Positions 23,774-33,405 are shown, counted from the stretch's first letter. The stretch: 49,635 bases of DNA from an uncultured Eubacterium sp. (GCA_947384955.1 CANDJC010000020.1:1-49635), one strand, 5' to 3'. Translations and numbers: made by a program. The notes: generated by a model from the sequence alone, not told the origin.

Positions 23774-24898
23774 ATGGCAAGAGAGTTAAGGCGAAAAGAG
23801 TTAACAGAAATCGTGTATGGTTCCAGTTTTTTTGGCGGCGGTGGCGGCGGAGCCAGTGAGGAAGGCTTAGCGCTGATTGAAGCGATGTATAAAGAAGATG
23901 CGGATGCATCGATTCAGATGATTGACGTTATGGAGATGGAAGAAGACCCGAACGTTGTCTCCACTATGGCTGCGGCGCTTGGTTCTCCAGTGGCGACAAA
24001 GGGAAAAACATTTCAGAAAGAGTCTGTGAATGCGGTAAAAGGCATGGGAGAAGAAGCCAGGTTTCAGGGAAAAGAGCTGAAATATGTGTATTCCGGGGAA
24101 ATGGGCGGCGGCAATACGATGCTCCCGCTGTATGCTGCATACAAATGCGGACTGCCGGTTCTTGATACAGACGGCAACGGGCGGGCTGTGCCGGAGCTGA
24201 ATACAGGCCTGCTGCCGATTCACGGTATTCCGACAAGCCCTGTCATCCTGGCAAGCGAAGCAGGAGACAGGATAGCAGCGCGGACAGAAGACCCGATGGA
24301 CTGCAGCGGATGTGAAAAGATTGCCAGATATATGTGCCAGGCATTTGACCAGGGCATCGGCATTGCGGTCTGGATGATGAACCGGAAACAGCACCTGAAA
24401 GCCTCGGCAATCGGGCAGATGACGCTGGCCATAGAAACCGGGGATATTCTGATGAATACGCCGCCTGCAGATGCTGTGAAAAAGCTGCAGGAATATTTTG
24501 ACGCAAAAGAAATTCCGTTTGCACCGATTGCAGCATCAGGGACCATTACGGATATTCAGATTACATCGCAGGGCGGATTTGATACGGGCGTAACAACTGT
24601 AAAAGCGGATGACGGCGGTATTTATAAGGTGATATTCCAGAATGAAAACCTTTACGTGCAGTCGGAAGGAAAGACCATTGTGACGGTTCCGGCCATTATT
24701 TCGATGCTCGATTTAGGCAGTGAAAAGATGGCAGTTCCGATATCGAACAGCGAGACTTTTGTGGGACAGAAAGTGGCACTGACACAGACCAAAGCGAATG
24801 AGCGCTGGTATGACCTGCCGCAGGGGTATGGGTGCTGGGATGAGGTGCTTATCAGCGCCGGCTACAGGGATGTGAAGCCGGAAGTGAGGTTCTGGTAA
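23774..24898 (+). CDS. DUF917-family protein (S-methyl thiohydantoin desulfurase / hydantoinase-related)
   Basis: A 374-residue cytoplasmic protein starting behind AGAGGAGG. It shows the DUF917 opening 'LTEIVYGSSFFGGGGGGASEEG' with its Gly run, 'GEMGGGNTMLPLYAAYKCGLPVLDTDGNGRAVPELN' and 'AIGQMTLAIETGDILM'. One family member has been assigned as an S-methyl thiohydantoin desulfurase and others accompany hydantoinases. With the NCS1 permease upstream, import and breakdown of a hydantoin- or pyrimidine-like compound is likely. The exact reaction cannot be read from the sequence. Confidence 0.82.
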   Translation: MARELRRKELTEIVYGSSFFGGGGGGASEEGLALIEAMYKEDADASIQMIDVMEMEEDPNVVSTMAAALGSPVATKGKTFQKESVNAVKGMGEEARFQGKELKYVYSGEMGGGNTMLPLYAAYKCGLPVLDTDGNGRAVPELNTGLLPIHGIPTSPVILASEAGDRIAARTEDPMDCSGCEKIARYMCQAFDQGIGIAVWMMNRKQHLKASAIGQMTLAIETGDILMNTPPADAVKKLQEYFDAKEIPFAPIAASGTITDIQITSQGGFDTGVTTVKADDGGIYKVIFQNENLYVQSEGKTIVTVPAIISMLDLGSEKMAVPISNSETFVGQKVALTQTKANERWYDLPQGYGCWDEVLISAGYRDVKPEVRFW

Positions 24899-25200
24899 GA
24901 AGCATTGGCGAAAAGCTAAGTAAAAATGATAAGTAAATATAATAAGTAAATTTTTAGCGGTTCAGACAGGGGCTGGTGCATGACTTTAGAAGCAGCAGTC
25001 TTCGGCCTGAACTTTTTTACTGGCTTTTATGTGTTTAATAACTCCGAATTGTCAGAAAAAGTTCCAAAAGCAGAGTCTGCGGATATCATTATCTGTCACA
25101 CAGTTTGATGAAAACAGCTTAAAATAAAGGCTTAGACAGCTTTTGAAGAATTACTTTCAGGTAACATTCTATAGTAAACTGTTAATATCAGATATTTTAT
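24899..25200. other. Gene-free spacer before the truncated MBOAT gene
   Basis: About 300 AT-rich bases with no open frame of note and no repeat or hairpin that I can support. It replaces the position where the N-terminal half of the MBOAT gene would be expected; no remnant of that half is recognisable. Confidence 0.5.
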
Positions 25201-25911
25201 ATGATTTTTGTACTTTTATCAACGCTGGTTGTAAAGCCTCCTAAAATCGCAATCCTTTTTTCTATATATCCTTCCGTATGTTCCAGGGCGCTGCTCTGGA
25301 TTGGCGGGAAAACGAAAAAGCTGTTTGGAAAAAAATACGGCAGAAAAATTCCGGTATGGTGCGGCTTGCTTCTGACCTGGTTTTTAACCGGGTTCTGGCA
25401 TGGCGGTTCGTGGAATTATATTATAGGTGTCGGTCTGTGGATGTGGTTTGTGATTGTGTTTGGAGATGCGGCGGAGCATCTGAGCGGAAAAATAACAGCG
25501 TTATTCAAAATACGGACAGACTGCTTTAGCTGGAAGCTGTTTCGGCAGGTGCGCACACTGCTGCTGTTTGCATTTGGACTGGGAATGTTTCCGGCTGTCA
25601 GCTTCCGAAGCGGCCTGGAAATTTATCGGGCGGGTTTTTCTGTCTTCAATCCCTGGATTTTTTTCAATGATTCTTTTCCTGGAATGGGGCTTTCGGCTGC
25701 AGACTATGGCATCATCCGCCTGTCCGTATCAGCCATTGCGGCAGCGGGGATTTTAAAAGCGGTTAAAAAAATGCCGGTCAGGGAGTGGATTGCGCAGCAG
25801 AATCTCGTGTTCCGCTGGCTTTTGTGGACGCTGCTGTTTTTAACAGTGCTGATATACGGAAAATACGGGCCGGGATACGATGCGGCAGAATTTATTTACA
25901 GGGGGTTTTAG
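25201..25911 (+). pseudogene. 5'-truncated MBOAT-family O-acyltransferase
   Basis: The open frame of 236 codons matches only the C-terminal half of an MBOAT (DltB/AlgI-type) membrane acyltransferase. The matching part starts at about 25261 ('YPSVCSRALLWIGGKTKKLFGKKYGRKIPVW') and includes the conserved His motif 'LLLTWFLTGFWHGGSWNYII' and the final helices. Full members have about 450-500 residues, so some 240 residues, including the 'WRRWH' region, are missing. The apparent start at 25201 has no good ribosome binding site. The SGNH partner gene begins 2 bases after the stop and is intact, so the pair once formed a cell-surface polymer O-acetylation unit. The break is a deletion or recombination upstream of 25261. 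Confidence 0.8.
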
Positions 25912-25913
25912 GA

Positions 25914-27452
25914 ATGGGACATGTATCTGCAAAAATCCGTGCGGGTTATAAAAAGATGCTGAATTTTGCTGGATTTTTGATACTGCTTGGCTTTGTTTTT
26001 ACCCGTACGACGTATCTGTTTCGCAACTGCGGCATGGACAGGGAGCATGTGCTTGGCATCCGGAATGAAGAAAAATTTGATGTCGTATGTATAGGCGGGA
26101 GCTCGACGTTTGTATACTGGGAGCCGTATTTAGCCTGGAAGGAATATGGAATGACATCCTATAACCTGGCAACGAATTCGGCAAATCCGCCTGTCATAAG
26201 CGGATATACCAAATACCTGCTTCGGATGCAAAAGCCGGAGCTTGTCGTCATCGATGTCCGTTCGTTTACCGGAGGAACCGGAACAATCAGCAGTGATGAA
26301 GGGCCAGTCAGAAAAATGACGGATTCCCTGCCGCTGTCCATTCAGCGGATACAGACTGTGACGGATACTTTAAATTACTACAATGCATCCGGCGGCGGGC
26401 AGTCAGATAATCTGTCGTTTTATTTTGATATTGCAAAATATCACAATGAATACGCGAGGCTTGGCGGCGAAGTGAACTGGAAGTATATGGCCGGTAAATG
26501 TAAAAGCAGATATAAAGGATTTGAATTTATCAGCAATCCCTGCCATGCAGTCATTAAGGAGCCGGAAGATTACAGGACAAAGGAGAGGGCAGAGCTTGAC
26601 CCGGTAAAAGAAAAAAGTCTCAAAGCTCTGCTGGAGGAGCTGAAAAAAAGCCGCGTGAATGCGCTGTTTGCTGCAGGGCCGATTCCGGTTTCAAAAGACA
26701 CACAGATGCAGTATAATACGATAAGCGACATCGCAGCTTCGTATGGCTGTGAATTTCTGAATACGAATGATTATTATGAAGAAATGGGGCTGGATTTTTC
26801 GAAAGACTTTTACAATGCCGGGCATGTAAACGTGTATGGGGCAGAGAAGTATACACGGTTTACAGCAGACTTTATTAAGGAGCATTACCGTATCGCAGAC
26901 CACAGAGGGGATGAAGCGTATGAACAGTGGGATGCAGATTATCTGGAGGCAAAGGAACAGGAGATGGCGGTAAAAGCGCTGATTGACGAGCAGGCGGATG
27001 CGAAGGAAAAAGCGAACAGGGCCGGGAAGAGGCTGAAAACAGTCAAAGAGGATTTTCTGGAATGGTGCGGCATGGCTGCGGATGAAAATTATACGGTGCT
27101 GATTCTTTCAAAAGGGAATAAACCCGCTGCCGGTATGCCTGGCCGTCTGTGGAATATTACTGGCGGCGAGCGGGAGCTGATAAGAGTCTGTACAGGCAGG
27201 CAGGCGGTTTATGAGAGCGATGCTGTGCTGGATGAGGCGTATCATGGCGTATTTGGGTCGGATAATAAGGGGTATGAAATAAACTGCGGCGAAAAAGGAT
27301 GCCTGGCGGTGGATGGCAGGCAGTATGATTTAAAAAAGGATGGTATTTATATTCTTGTGTTTGATAATCATTATAATCAGGTGCTGGATATGGTCAGGGT
27401 TTCTGGGAAAGATAAGCAGGGGTATGTGTGGGAGCATTTCAAGAAGTTCTAA
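25914..27452 (+). CDS. SGNH-hydrolase-like protein (DltD/AlgJ-type partner of MBOAT)
   Basis: A 512-residue protein; ATG 25914 is chosen because GGGGGTTTTAGGA lies just before it, although the frame is open from 25785. Residues 17-37 are a membrane anchor ('FAGFLILLGFVFTRTTYLF'). Block I is 'FDVVCIGGSSTFVYWEP' (GGSS at 61-64, the nucleophile region). 'PELVVIDVRSF' lies in the next block, and His304 in 'YNAGHVNVYGAEKY' is the C-terminal catalytic His region. Such proteins assist MBOAT acyltransferases in O-acylating surface polymers. With the MBOAT partner truncated, this gene may be orphaned or may work with another MBOAT elsewhere. A C-terminal extension of about 150 residues is not recognised. 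Confidence 0.78.
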   Translation: MGHVSAKIRAGYKKMLNFAGFLILLGFVFTRTTYLFRNCGMDREHVLGIRNEEKFDVVCIGGSSTFVYWEPYLAWKEYGMTSYNLATNSANPPVISGYTKYLLRMQKPELVVIDVRSFTGGTGTISSDEGPVRKMTDSLPLSIQRIQTVTDTLNYYNASGGGQSDNLSFYFDIAKYHNEYARLGGEVNWKYMAGKCKSRYKGFEFISNPCHAVIKEPEDYRTKERAELDPVKEKSLKALLEELKKSRVNALFAAGPIPVSKDTQMQYNTISDIAASYGCEFLNTNDYYEEMGLDFSKDFYNAGHVNVYGAEKYTRFTADFIKEHYRIADHRGDEAYEQWDADYLEAKEQEMAVKALIDEQADAKEKANRAGKRLKTVKEDFLEWCGMAADENYTVLILSKGNKPAAGMPGRLWNITGGERELIRVCTGRQAVYESDAVLDEAYHGVFGSDNKGYEINCGEKGCLAVDGRQYDLKKDGIYILVFDNHYNQVLDMVRVSGKDKQGYVWEHFKKF

Positions 27453-27484
27453 GTTTTCTGCTTCAGGGTTTCGGCAGTGAACGG

Positions 27485-27534
27485 ACCGGCGCCTGATACC
27501 CTGGCGAGTCCCCAAATCCTGGATGCCGGTTTTC
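27485..27534 (+). terminator. Weak terminator candidate after the SGNH gene
   Basis: ACCGGC (27485-27490) pairs with GCCGGT (27525-27530), followed by TTTTCC. The loop is long (34 bases), so confidence is low. Confidence 0.35.
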
Positions 27535-27699
27535 CGTCTTTAAAAGTCATTTCCTTTCCGAAACGGGGTGTCTGGTATATTATAATATGCTTTCGATTGT
27601 TCTGCAAGAAAAACCGCTGCATATAGGATATTTTAAAAATGACTGGAAAAATAGAAACAATATGGTGTATAATATATTCTTAAAAAGGAGTATTTCGCC

Positions 27700-28155
27700 A
27701 TGTTATTCATTTTTCTGACTGGAAGCATCTTTATTCTGGAATACTATATCAAAAAATATATGGACCGTACAGGAACGCTGCAGGAACAAAGGCCGCTTTT
27801 CAACGGAAAAATCATACTGAAGAAATATTACAATACAGGTGCAGCCGGAAATTTTCTAAGCAGCCGACCGGAATGGATGAAGCGGATACATGCAGGGATG
27901 CTTGCAGCGGTATCTGTGCTGCTGTGCACTCTGCCAAAGAAGCGGCATGCTTTTGCAAAGACGGGACTTTCCTTTCTGGCAGGCGGTGGTGCGAGCAATC
28001 TGCATGACCGTCTGTCGAAGGGGCATGTGGTAGATTATTTCAGCCTGGGGTTCGGGCCGAAGCGGTTTCGCAGGCTGGTGTTTAATCTGGCGGATTTTTT
28101 TGTATTTGCGGGCATTATATTATGTATGATTCAGATTCTGGCAAAGGAGGACTGA
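27700..28155 (+). CDS. lspA: Signal peptidase II (lipoprotein signal peptidase) homologue
   Basis: A 151-residue membrane protein starting behind AAAGGAG. The family motifs are in order: 'YYNTGAAGNFL' (43-53), 'LAGGGASNLHDRLSKGHVVDYFSL' with Asp112, and 'VFNLADFFVFAGIIL' with Asp132. The two Asp residues form the catalytic dyad that cleaves lipoprotein signal peptides after lipidation. The N-terminal part is shorter and less hydrophobic than in housekeeping LspA, so this may be a paralogue. It is 7 bases upstream of the MATE gene, with which it is probably co-transcribed. Confidence 0.85.
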   Translation: MLFIFLTGSIFILEYYIKKYMDRTGTLQEQRPLFNGKIILKKYYNTGAAGNFLSSRPEWMKRIHAGMLAAVSVLLCTLPKKRHAFAKTGLSFLAGGGASNLHDRLSKGHVVDYFSLGFGPKRFRRLVFNLADFFVFAGIILCMIQILAKED

Positions 28156-28162
28156 CAGCAGA

Positions 28163-29560
28163 ATGATAAAAGCACAGACGATAAAACAGGAAGAAAATCC
28201 GCTGGGCACAAAACCGGTGGGAACGCTGCTGGCAGAGTTTGCAGTTCCAAGCATTATCGCTATGCTGGTCAGCGCGCTGTATAATATTGTAGACCAGTTT
28301 TTTATCGGGCATTATGTCGGGATGCTTGGAAACGCTGCGACGAATGTGGCGTTTCCGCTGACGATGAGCTGTACCGCGATTTCTCTGATGTGCGGGATTG
28401 GCGGGGCTGCGAACTTTAACCTGAATATGGGGCGCGGCAATAAAGAAAAGGCGGCAAAATATGCGGGCAATGCGATTTCAATGTGTTTTGTAATTGGAAT
28501 CCTTCTATGTGTGCTGACGAGGATTTTTCTAAAGCCGATGATGATTACGTTTGGCGCTACAGAACAGACGCTGGATTACTCGCTGATTTATACGGGCATT
28601 ACTTCTTTTGGATTTCCGTTTCTGATATTTACGACTGGCGGCTCGAATCTGGTAAGGGCAGACGGAAGCCCGAGGTTTTCCATGCTGTGTACGCTGACGG
28701 GCGCGATTGTTAATACGGTGCTGGATGCTTTGTTTATGATTGTATTTCATCTGGGCATTCAGGGAGCGGCGATTGCAACGATTACCGGACAGGCAGTTTC
28801 TGCCCTGATGGTGGCATTTTATCTGACGCGTTATAAAACCGTTCATCTTGGAAAGGAGTGCTTCAGGCCGAAAGCGTCTTTTTGGGGAAATATTGCAAAG
28901 CTCGGCATGTCGCCGTGTATTAACCAGCTGGCTATGATGGCGGTGCAGATTGTGCTGAACAACGTGCTGACGTTTTACGGAGCGCAGTCGGCATATGGCG
29001 GCGATATTCCGCTAGCTTGTGCAGGCATTATATCCAAAGTCGGGATGATGTTTTTTTCGATTGTCATCGGGATTTCCCAGGGAATGCAGCCGATTGTCAG
29101 CTTTAATTACGGGGCGCAGCAGTATCCGCGCGTGTTAGAAGCAGTCTGGAAGTCCATTGTCTGCGCTACGGTGATTTCAATCATTGCTTTTTTGTGTTTT
29201 CAGATATTTCCAAGGCAGATTATCGGCGTGTTCGGACAGGAGAGCGAGGAATATTTTCAGTTTGCGGAACGGTATTTCAGGATTTATATGTTTTTCACAT
29301 TTGCAAACCAGTTTCAGCCGATTGTCGCGAATATGTATACGTCCATAGGGAAAGCAGCGGCGGGGGCTATGATGTCGCTGACCAGGCAGATTCTGCTGTT
29401 AATGCCGCTGTTAATGATTCTTCCGCGCTTCTTCGGGCTGGATGGGGCGATGTATGCGGCTCCGGCTGCGGATTTTGTGGCGTTTCTGATTGCGGGAAGC
29501 ATGCTGCTGAAAGAAACGCGCAGGCTGAAGAGGGAGGGGAGCAGCAGTGCAGAATCCTGA
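28163..29560 (+). CDS. MATE-family multidrug/cation exporter
   Basis: A 465-residue protein with the twelve-helix MATE layout. It has 'PVGTLLAEFAVPSIIAMLVSALYNIVDQFFIGHYVG' at the start, 'GIGGAANFNLNMGRGNKEKA' after helix 2, and the second half beginning near 'AKLGMSPCINQLAMMAVQIVLNNVL', with 'GISQGMQPIVSFNYGAQQYPRV'. It would export drugs or metabolites in exchange for sodium or protons. The ribosome binding site GGAGG is 12 bases from the ATG, slightly long. It converges with the HD-domain gene; only 14 bases separate the two stops. Confidence 0.92.
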   Translation: MIKAQTIKQEENPLGTKPVGTLLAEFAVPSIIAMLVSALYNIVDQFFIGHYVGMLGNAATNVAFPLTMSCTAISLMCGIGGAANFNLNMGRGNKEKAAKYAGNAISMCFVIGILLCVLTRIFLKPMMITFGATEQTLDYSLIYTGITSFGFPFLIFTTGGSNLVRADGSPRFSMLCTLTGAIVNTVLDALFMIVFHLGIQGAAIATITGQAVSALMVAFYLTRYKTVHLGKECFRPKASFWGNIAKLGMSPCINQLAMMAVQIVLNNVLTFYGAQSAYGGDIPLACAGIISKVGMMFFSIVIGISQGMQPIVSFNYGAQQYPRVLEAVWKSIVCATVISIIAFLCFQIFPRQIIGVFGQESEEYFQFAERYFRIYMFFTFANQFQPIVANMYTSIGKAAAGAMMSLTRQILLLMPLLMILPRFFGLDGAMYAAPAADFVAFLIAGSMLLKETRRLKREGSSSAES

Positions 29561-29574
29561 CCCGGACGAATTTT

Positions 29575-31236
29575 TTATTTTAAACGGTTAGCAGCTGCCT
29601 GTGTATTTCTCTCTGCTGCTGACCGGATTTGTTCCTGAGCGATTTCGTAGGCAATGTTCAGCAGTTCTTTGATTAATTCTGATATATGTATTTTTTGATT
29701 TAATTCTTTTCTGGTGTAGTAAATATAAAAAAAGTTTTCCCCGGTGCTTTCAGAGGCCTTTAATGTATGAGAGATTGAGCCGAATTCACACGGTACGGCT
29801 ATTTCTGGAAAAACCATGCTTATTTTGGAAAATTCCGGTTTGCCAAAACCGCTGTTAAACTGTTTGGTAGAAATAATCGTAAAATTGAATTCCAGGTTTT
29901 CTCTGTCAGCGAAATGATAAAGAGCTTCCATAATCTGAATCTGACGCTTCCTTTTGCGCAGTGACATTTTCAGCTGCGGTAATGCGTTTGTCTCATATTC
30001 GAGCTCAAGCTGGCGGGCATCCATGCGGCATGCTGCAAGTGCATTCTGGCTGATGGTATTAGAATAACCCAGTCCGTTTAATTCTTTTTTCAAGTCGGCA
30101 AATTCCCGCTCAATGGTTTGTGCAGCCTCTTCATTCCCAGAAAAGATTGCCTGATACTCTGCTTCCGTTTTCCAGATAGGATGCTTCCTGAGACTGCGGT
30201 CAAGATATTCTGCTGCCAGTTCATGACAGGGCAGGTTTTTCATGAAATAGATGATATCGCTGTCGCTGAGCAGACGGATAATGCCGAAAGATTCCGTTTT
30301 AAGTCCGTTATTTGTTAAGCAGTCATATGGAATATATGTTTTTTTCATACATGTTTCGATAATATCGGATAGGATGTTTTGCAAAAGATAGGCTTCGTAC
30401 AGCACTGCCGGATGATTCTGCAGCCATTTGCGTTCAGCGTCTCTGGCATAAACGACATTTTCAATGACACTGACTGCAGTTTTATAATAACAGAGTCTGT
30501 ATTCCGCATTCTGCCTGAAAACATAAATGCTTTCTAACAGTCTGATATAATCAATTCTGATATTTTCAAAACCTGTCATATAAGCATCCCGAATCAGGTA
30601 ATCCAGCTTATCCACATCAATCATGGAAGAATTTAATAATTCAATCAGACAGTTTAACAGCTGTTTTTTATCGGTAAGAGATTCTGTGTACTTGTATCCG
30701 GTAATGCAGCGTGCGAAAAAAGACCAGCGGCTTTTTTCAATGACAGCACCGTATACGTTCAGTCCGACAATGACACTCATCAGTTCATGAGCCGCGGCTT
30801 TATAAGAATTTTTAGATATTTCTATAGGCAGCAGAGCATCATCTGTCAGGCTGATAATTATCTTGTGAAGCGCTTCGTGCTTGGTATTGTCAAAATAGAA
30901 ATCCTCTCCGGTATGAGAAAACGGGGCATGTCCGACATCATGGAGAAGACATGCGATTTCAAAAACCGGAAGATAATCTTTGACAGTGTGAAAGGAAGAG
31001 ATGTGATTCAGGCTGCAGGAATTTTCAAATGCCCGGGCTGCGATTCTGCCTAAATGATATACACCTAAAGAATGTGTGAAGCGGTTGTGGACAGCTGATG
31101 TATACAGAGGAGAATAGCTCGTCTGAATGATGTCGCGCAGCCGCTGGAAATTTGCAGTATCAATGATCTGACTGATAAGCTGGTTATCGATTTCGATATA
31201 TCCGTAAACAGGGTCTTTAAATTTTTTGAAACTCAT
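29575..31236 (-). CDS. HD-domain phosphohydrolase (dNTPase/SAMHD1-like)
   Basis: A 553-residue protein. The N-terminal 250 residues form an HD domain: 'MSFKKFKDPVYGYIEIDNQLISQIIDT.NFQRLRDIIQ', His55 in 'HNRFTHSLGVYHLG', the His99-Asp100 pair in 'CLLHDVGHAPFSHTGEDF', and a later Asp in 'VDKLDYLIRDAYMTG'. This matches the YwfO/SAMHD1-type group, whose members hydrolyse deoxynucleoside triphosphates. The remaining 300 residues are not recognised. The start overlaps the stop of a 122-residue upstream gene by four bases, so the two are translationally coupled. It may serve nucleotide balance or phage defence; nothing in the sequence decides this. Confidence 0.87.
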   Translation of the reverse strand: MSFKKFKDPVYGYIEIDNQLISQIIDTANFQRLRDIIQTSYSPLYTSAVHNRFTHSLGVYHLGRIAARAFENSCSLNHISSFHTVKDYLPVFEIACLLHDVGHAPFSHTGEDFYFDNTKHEALHKIIISLTDDALLPIEISKNSYKAAAHELMSVIVGLNVYGAVIEKSRWSFFARCITGYKYTESLTDKKQLLNCLIELLNSSMIDVDKLDYLIRDAYMTGFENIRIDYIRLLESIYVFRQNAEYRLCYYKTAVSVIENVVYARDAERKWLQNHPAVLYEAYLLQNILSDIIETCMKKTYIPYDCLTNNGLKTESFGIIRLLSDSDIIYFMKNLPCHELAAEYLDRSLRKHPIWKTEAEYQAIFSGNEEAAQTIEREFADLKKELNGLGYSNTISQNALAACRMDARQLELEYETNALPQLKMSLRKRKRQIQIMEALYHFADRENLEFNFTIISTKQFNSGFGKPEFSKISMVFPEIAVPCEFGSISHTLKASESTGENFFYIYYTRKELNQKIHISELIKELLNIAYEIAQEQIRSAAERNTQAAANRLK

Positions 31237-31601
31237 AATACCCCCAGTGCTCTTTTAACTGCCGATGCCTGAAATGCCTTTAATACGGTGTATGACAAAG
31301 AGGTGCAGAAACGTTCCCATAAATCAAGAGGACTTACATGGGCAAGCAGCCGGATTCCTTTGGAACCGTCTTTTTCAAAGGCTTCAAACATATCGGAATA
31401 GTCTTCAATGACTGCTGCCTGGCTTTCACGGGATACTACAAGGACAGCCTTCAATTCACCGCTGCTGTTCAGCTGCTCTATGACTCTGGCACCATAATCA
31501 TCCAGGTCACTGTAAAAAATTTCACGCCGTGAATCCGTTTCTATCAGGTCAATAAATGCATTAGCTACTAAATCTTCAATCTGAATATAAATATTGTGCA
31601 T
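31233..31601 (-). CDS. Small protein of unknown function coupled to the HD-domain hydrolase
   Basis: A 122-residue protein starting near AACGGAGGAAAAT. I do not recognise a family. It is acidic in the first half ('IYIQIEDLVANAFIDLIETDSRREIFYSDLDDYG'), then shows strand-like 'ELKAVLVVSRES' and an alpha-helical C-terminus ('DLWERFCTSLSYTVLKAFQASAVKRAL'). The four-base overlap with the HD gene (ATGA) implies a stoichiometric partner, for example a regulator or sensor subunit. A 262-base spacer with its promoter separates it from gpmI, which is divergent. Confidence 0.7.
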   Translation of the reverse strand: MHNIYIQIEDLVANAFIDLIETDSRREIFYSDLDDYGARVIEQLNSSGELKAVLVVSRESQAAVIEDYSDMFEAFEKDGSKGIRLLAHVSPLDLWERFCTSLSYTVLKAFQASAVKRALGVL

Positions 31602-31783
31602 ATTTTCCTCCGTTAAAATTCGTATTTTTATAATGAAGTGTTTTAACTATTTTATGCAGAATGGTTAAAAAAACTACTGGTATTTAATAAAAATCTGAAT
31701 CAGATATTTAAATTGAAATCATAATAGCACAAAAAGATGTACATGTCCAGATGATTCTTTTGCGTGATTTCTAAAAAATAGAG

Positions 31784-31812
31784 TTGAGAAATCTGTGAAT
31801 TAGTGCTATTTT
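31784..31812 (+). promoter_or_regulatory. Predicted gpmI promoter
   Basis: TTGAGA (31784-31789), 17 bases, TATTTT (31807-31812), about 50 bases upstream of the start. Confidence 0.6.
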
Positions 31813-31863
31813 ATATACAGAAGGATTTCATTTAATTTAATCTAGGGAAGGAAAGTAAAAAAC

Positions 31864-33405
31864 ATGAGCAAAAAACCTACGGTATTAATGATTTTAGACG
31901 GATTCGGCTTAAATGACAAAACAGAAGGCAATGCAGCCGCACAGGCACATACGCCGGTGATTGATAAGCTAAAGGAAGACTATCCGTTTGTAAAAGGCTA
32001 TGCCAGCGGGCTGGCGGTAGGACTGCCGGACGGGCAGATGGGCAATTCGGAAGTAGGACATCTGAATATGGGCGCCGGGCGCATTGTGTATCAGGAGCTT
32101 ACAAGGATTTCAAAAGAAATCGAAGACGGTGTATTCTTTCAGAATGAAGCTCTTTTGGCAGCAGTGGAAAACTGCAGAAAGAACGGCTCAGACCTGCATC
32201 TGTTCGGGCTTGTTTCAGACGGCGGCGTGCACAGCCACAATACCCACATTTACGGGCTGTTAGAGCTTGCAAAAAGGGAAGGGTTACAGAATGTTTATGT
32301 GCACTGCTTTATGGACGGGCGTGATACGGCACCGGAGTCCGGGAAAGGGTTTATTCAGGAATTAGCGGACAAGATGCAGGAAATCGGCGTCGGACAGATT
32401 GCTACGATTAGCGGACGCTATTATGCGATGGACCGCGATAACCGCTGGGACAGGGTAGAAAAGGCATACCTGGCGCTTACAAAAGGCGAAGGCGTGAAAG
32501 CATCTGATCCCGCTGCAGCTATGCAGGCGTCTTATGATGACGGAAAGACGGATGAATTTGTCCTTCCGACTGTCATTGAAAAGGACGGGCAGCCGGCAGC
32601 AGTGGTAAAAGACCATGATTCTGTCATATTCTTTAATTTCCGTCCGGACCGTGCAAGGGAAATGACAAGGGTATTCTGCTGCGATGATTTCAGCGGATTT
32701 GAGCGCGGTGCAAGAAAACAGGTAAAATTCGTCTGCTTTACCGAATATGATGTGACGATTCCGAATAAGGAAATCGCGTTTAAGAAAGTAGAGCTTCAAA
32801 ATACATTTGGCCAGTTCCTGGCTGCAAACGGCATGACGCAGGCAAGGATTGCGGAAACGGAAAAATATGCCCATGTTACCTTTTTCTTTAACGGCGGCGT
32901 AGAGGAGCCGAATAAAGGAGAAGAGAGGATTCTTGTGAAATCTCCGAAGGTGGCTACCTATGACCTGCAGCCGGAAATGAGCGCTCCTGCAGTCTGCGAC
33001 AAGCTCTGCGAAGCAATCCGTTCCCAGAAGTATGACGTAATTATTATTAACTTTGCAAACCCGGATATGGTAGGGCATACGGGTGTCATGGATGCGGCAG
33101 TCAAAGCAGTGGAAGCAGTGGATGCCTGTGTGGGCAGGGCAGTGGAAGCGCTGTTAGAAGTAAACGGGCAGATGTTCCTCTGTGCAGACCACGGCAATGT
33201 AGAACAGCTGATTGATTATGAAACAGGCGTGCCGTTTACTGCGCATACCATCAATCCGGTTCCGTTTATTCTGGTTAATTATGACCCGGCGTATACGTTA
33301 AAAGAAGGCGGGCGCCTGGCAGATATCGTTCCGACCTTAATCGAAATGATGGGCATGGAAAAACCGGCTGAAATGACAGGGGAATCTCTGCTTGTAAAAC
33401 GTTAA
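31864..33405 (+). CDS. gpmI: 2,3-bisphosphoglycerate-independent phosphoglycerate mutase
   Basis: A 513-residue glycolytic enzyme that interconverts 3- and 2-phosphoglycerate, of normal length for the family. 'VLMILDGFGLN' carries the first metal ligand (Asp12). Ser62 in 'GQMGNSEVGHLNMGAGRIVYQ' is the phosphorylated nucleophile. 'VHCFMDGRDTAP', 'IATISGRYYAMDRDNRWDR' and 'FNFRPDRAREM' bind substrate, and 'CADHGNVEQLID' holds the second metal site. It is monocistronic with its own promoter and a clear terminator. Confidence 0.97.
   Translation: MSKKPTVLMILDGFGLNDKTEGNAAAQAHTPVIDKLKEDYPFVKGYASGLAVGLPDGQMGNSEVGHLNMGAGRIVYQELTRISKEIEDGVFFQNEALLAAVENCRKNGSDLHLFGLVSDGGVHSHNTHIYGLLELAKREGLQNVYVHCFMDGRDTAPESGKGFIQELADKMQEIGVGQIATISGRYYAMDRDNRWDRVEKAYLALTKGEGVKASDPAAAMQASYDDGKTDEFVLPTVIEKDGQPAAVVKDHDSVIFFNFRPDRAREMTRVFCCDDFSGFERGARKQVKFVCFTEYDVTIPNKEIAFKKVELQNTFGQFLAANGMTQARIAETEKYAHVTFFFNGGVEEPNKGEERILVKSPKVATYDLQPEMSAPAVCDKLCEAIRSQKYDVIIINFANPDMVGHTGVMDAAVKAVEAVDACVGRAVEALLEVNGQMFLCADHGNVEQLIDYETGVPFTAHTINPVPFILVNYDPAYTLKEGGRLADIVPTLIEMMGMEKPAEMTGESLLVKR

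Noticed and set aside
24899-25200. Riboswitch or decayed MBOAT N-terminus in the spacer
   Set aside because: No conserved structural motif or matching peptide could be seen in any frame.
25785-25913. N-terminal extension of the SGNH protein from the upstream start in its frame
   Set aside because: It overlaps the MBOAT frame, has no ribosome binding site and no signal sequence; ATG 25914 with its ribosome binding site and membrane anchor is better.
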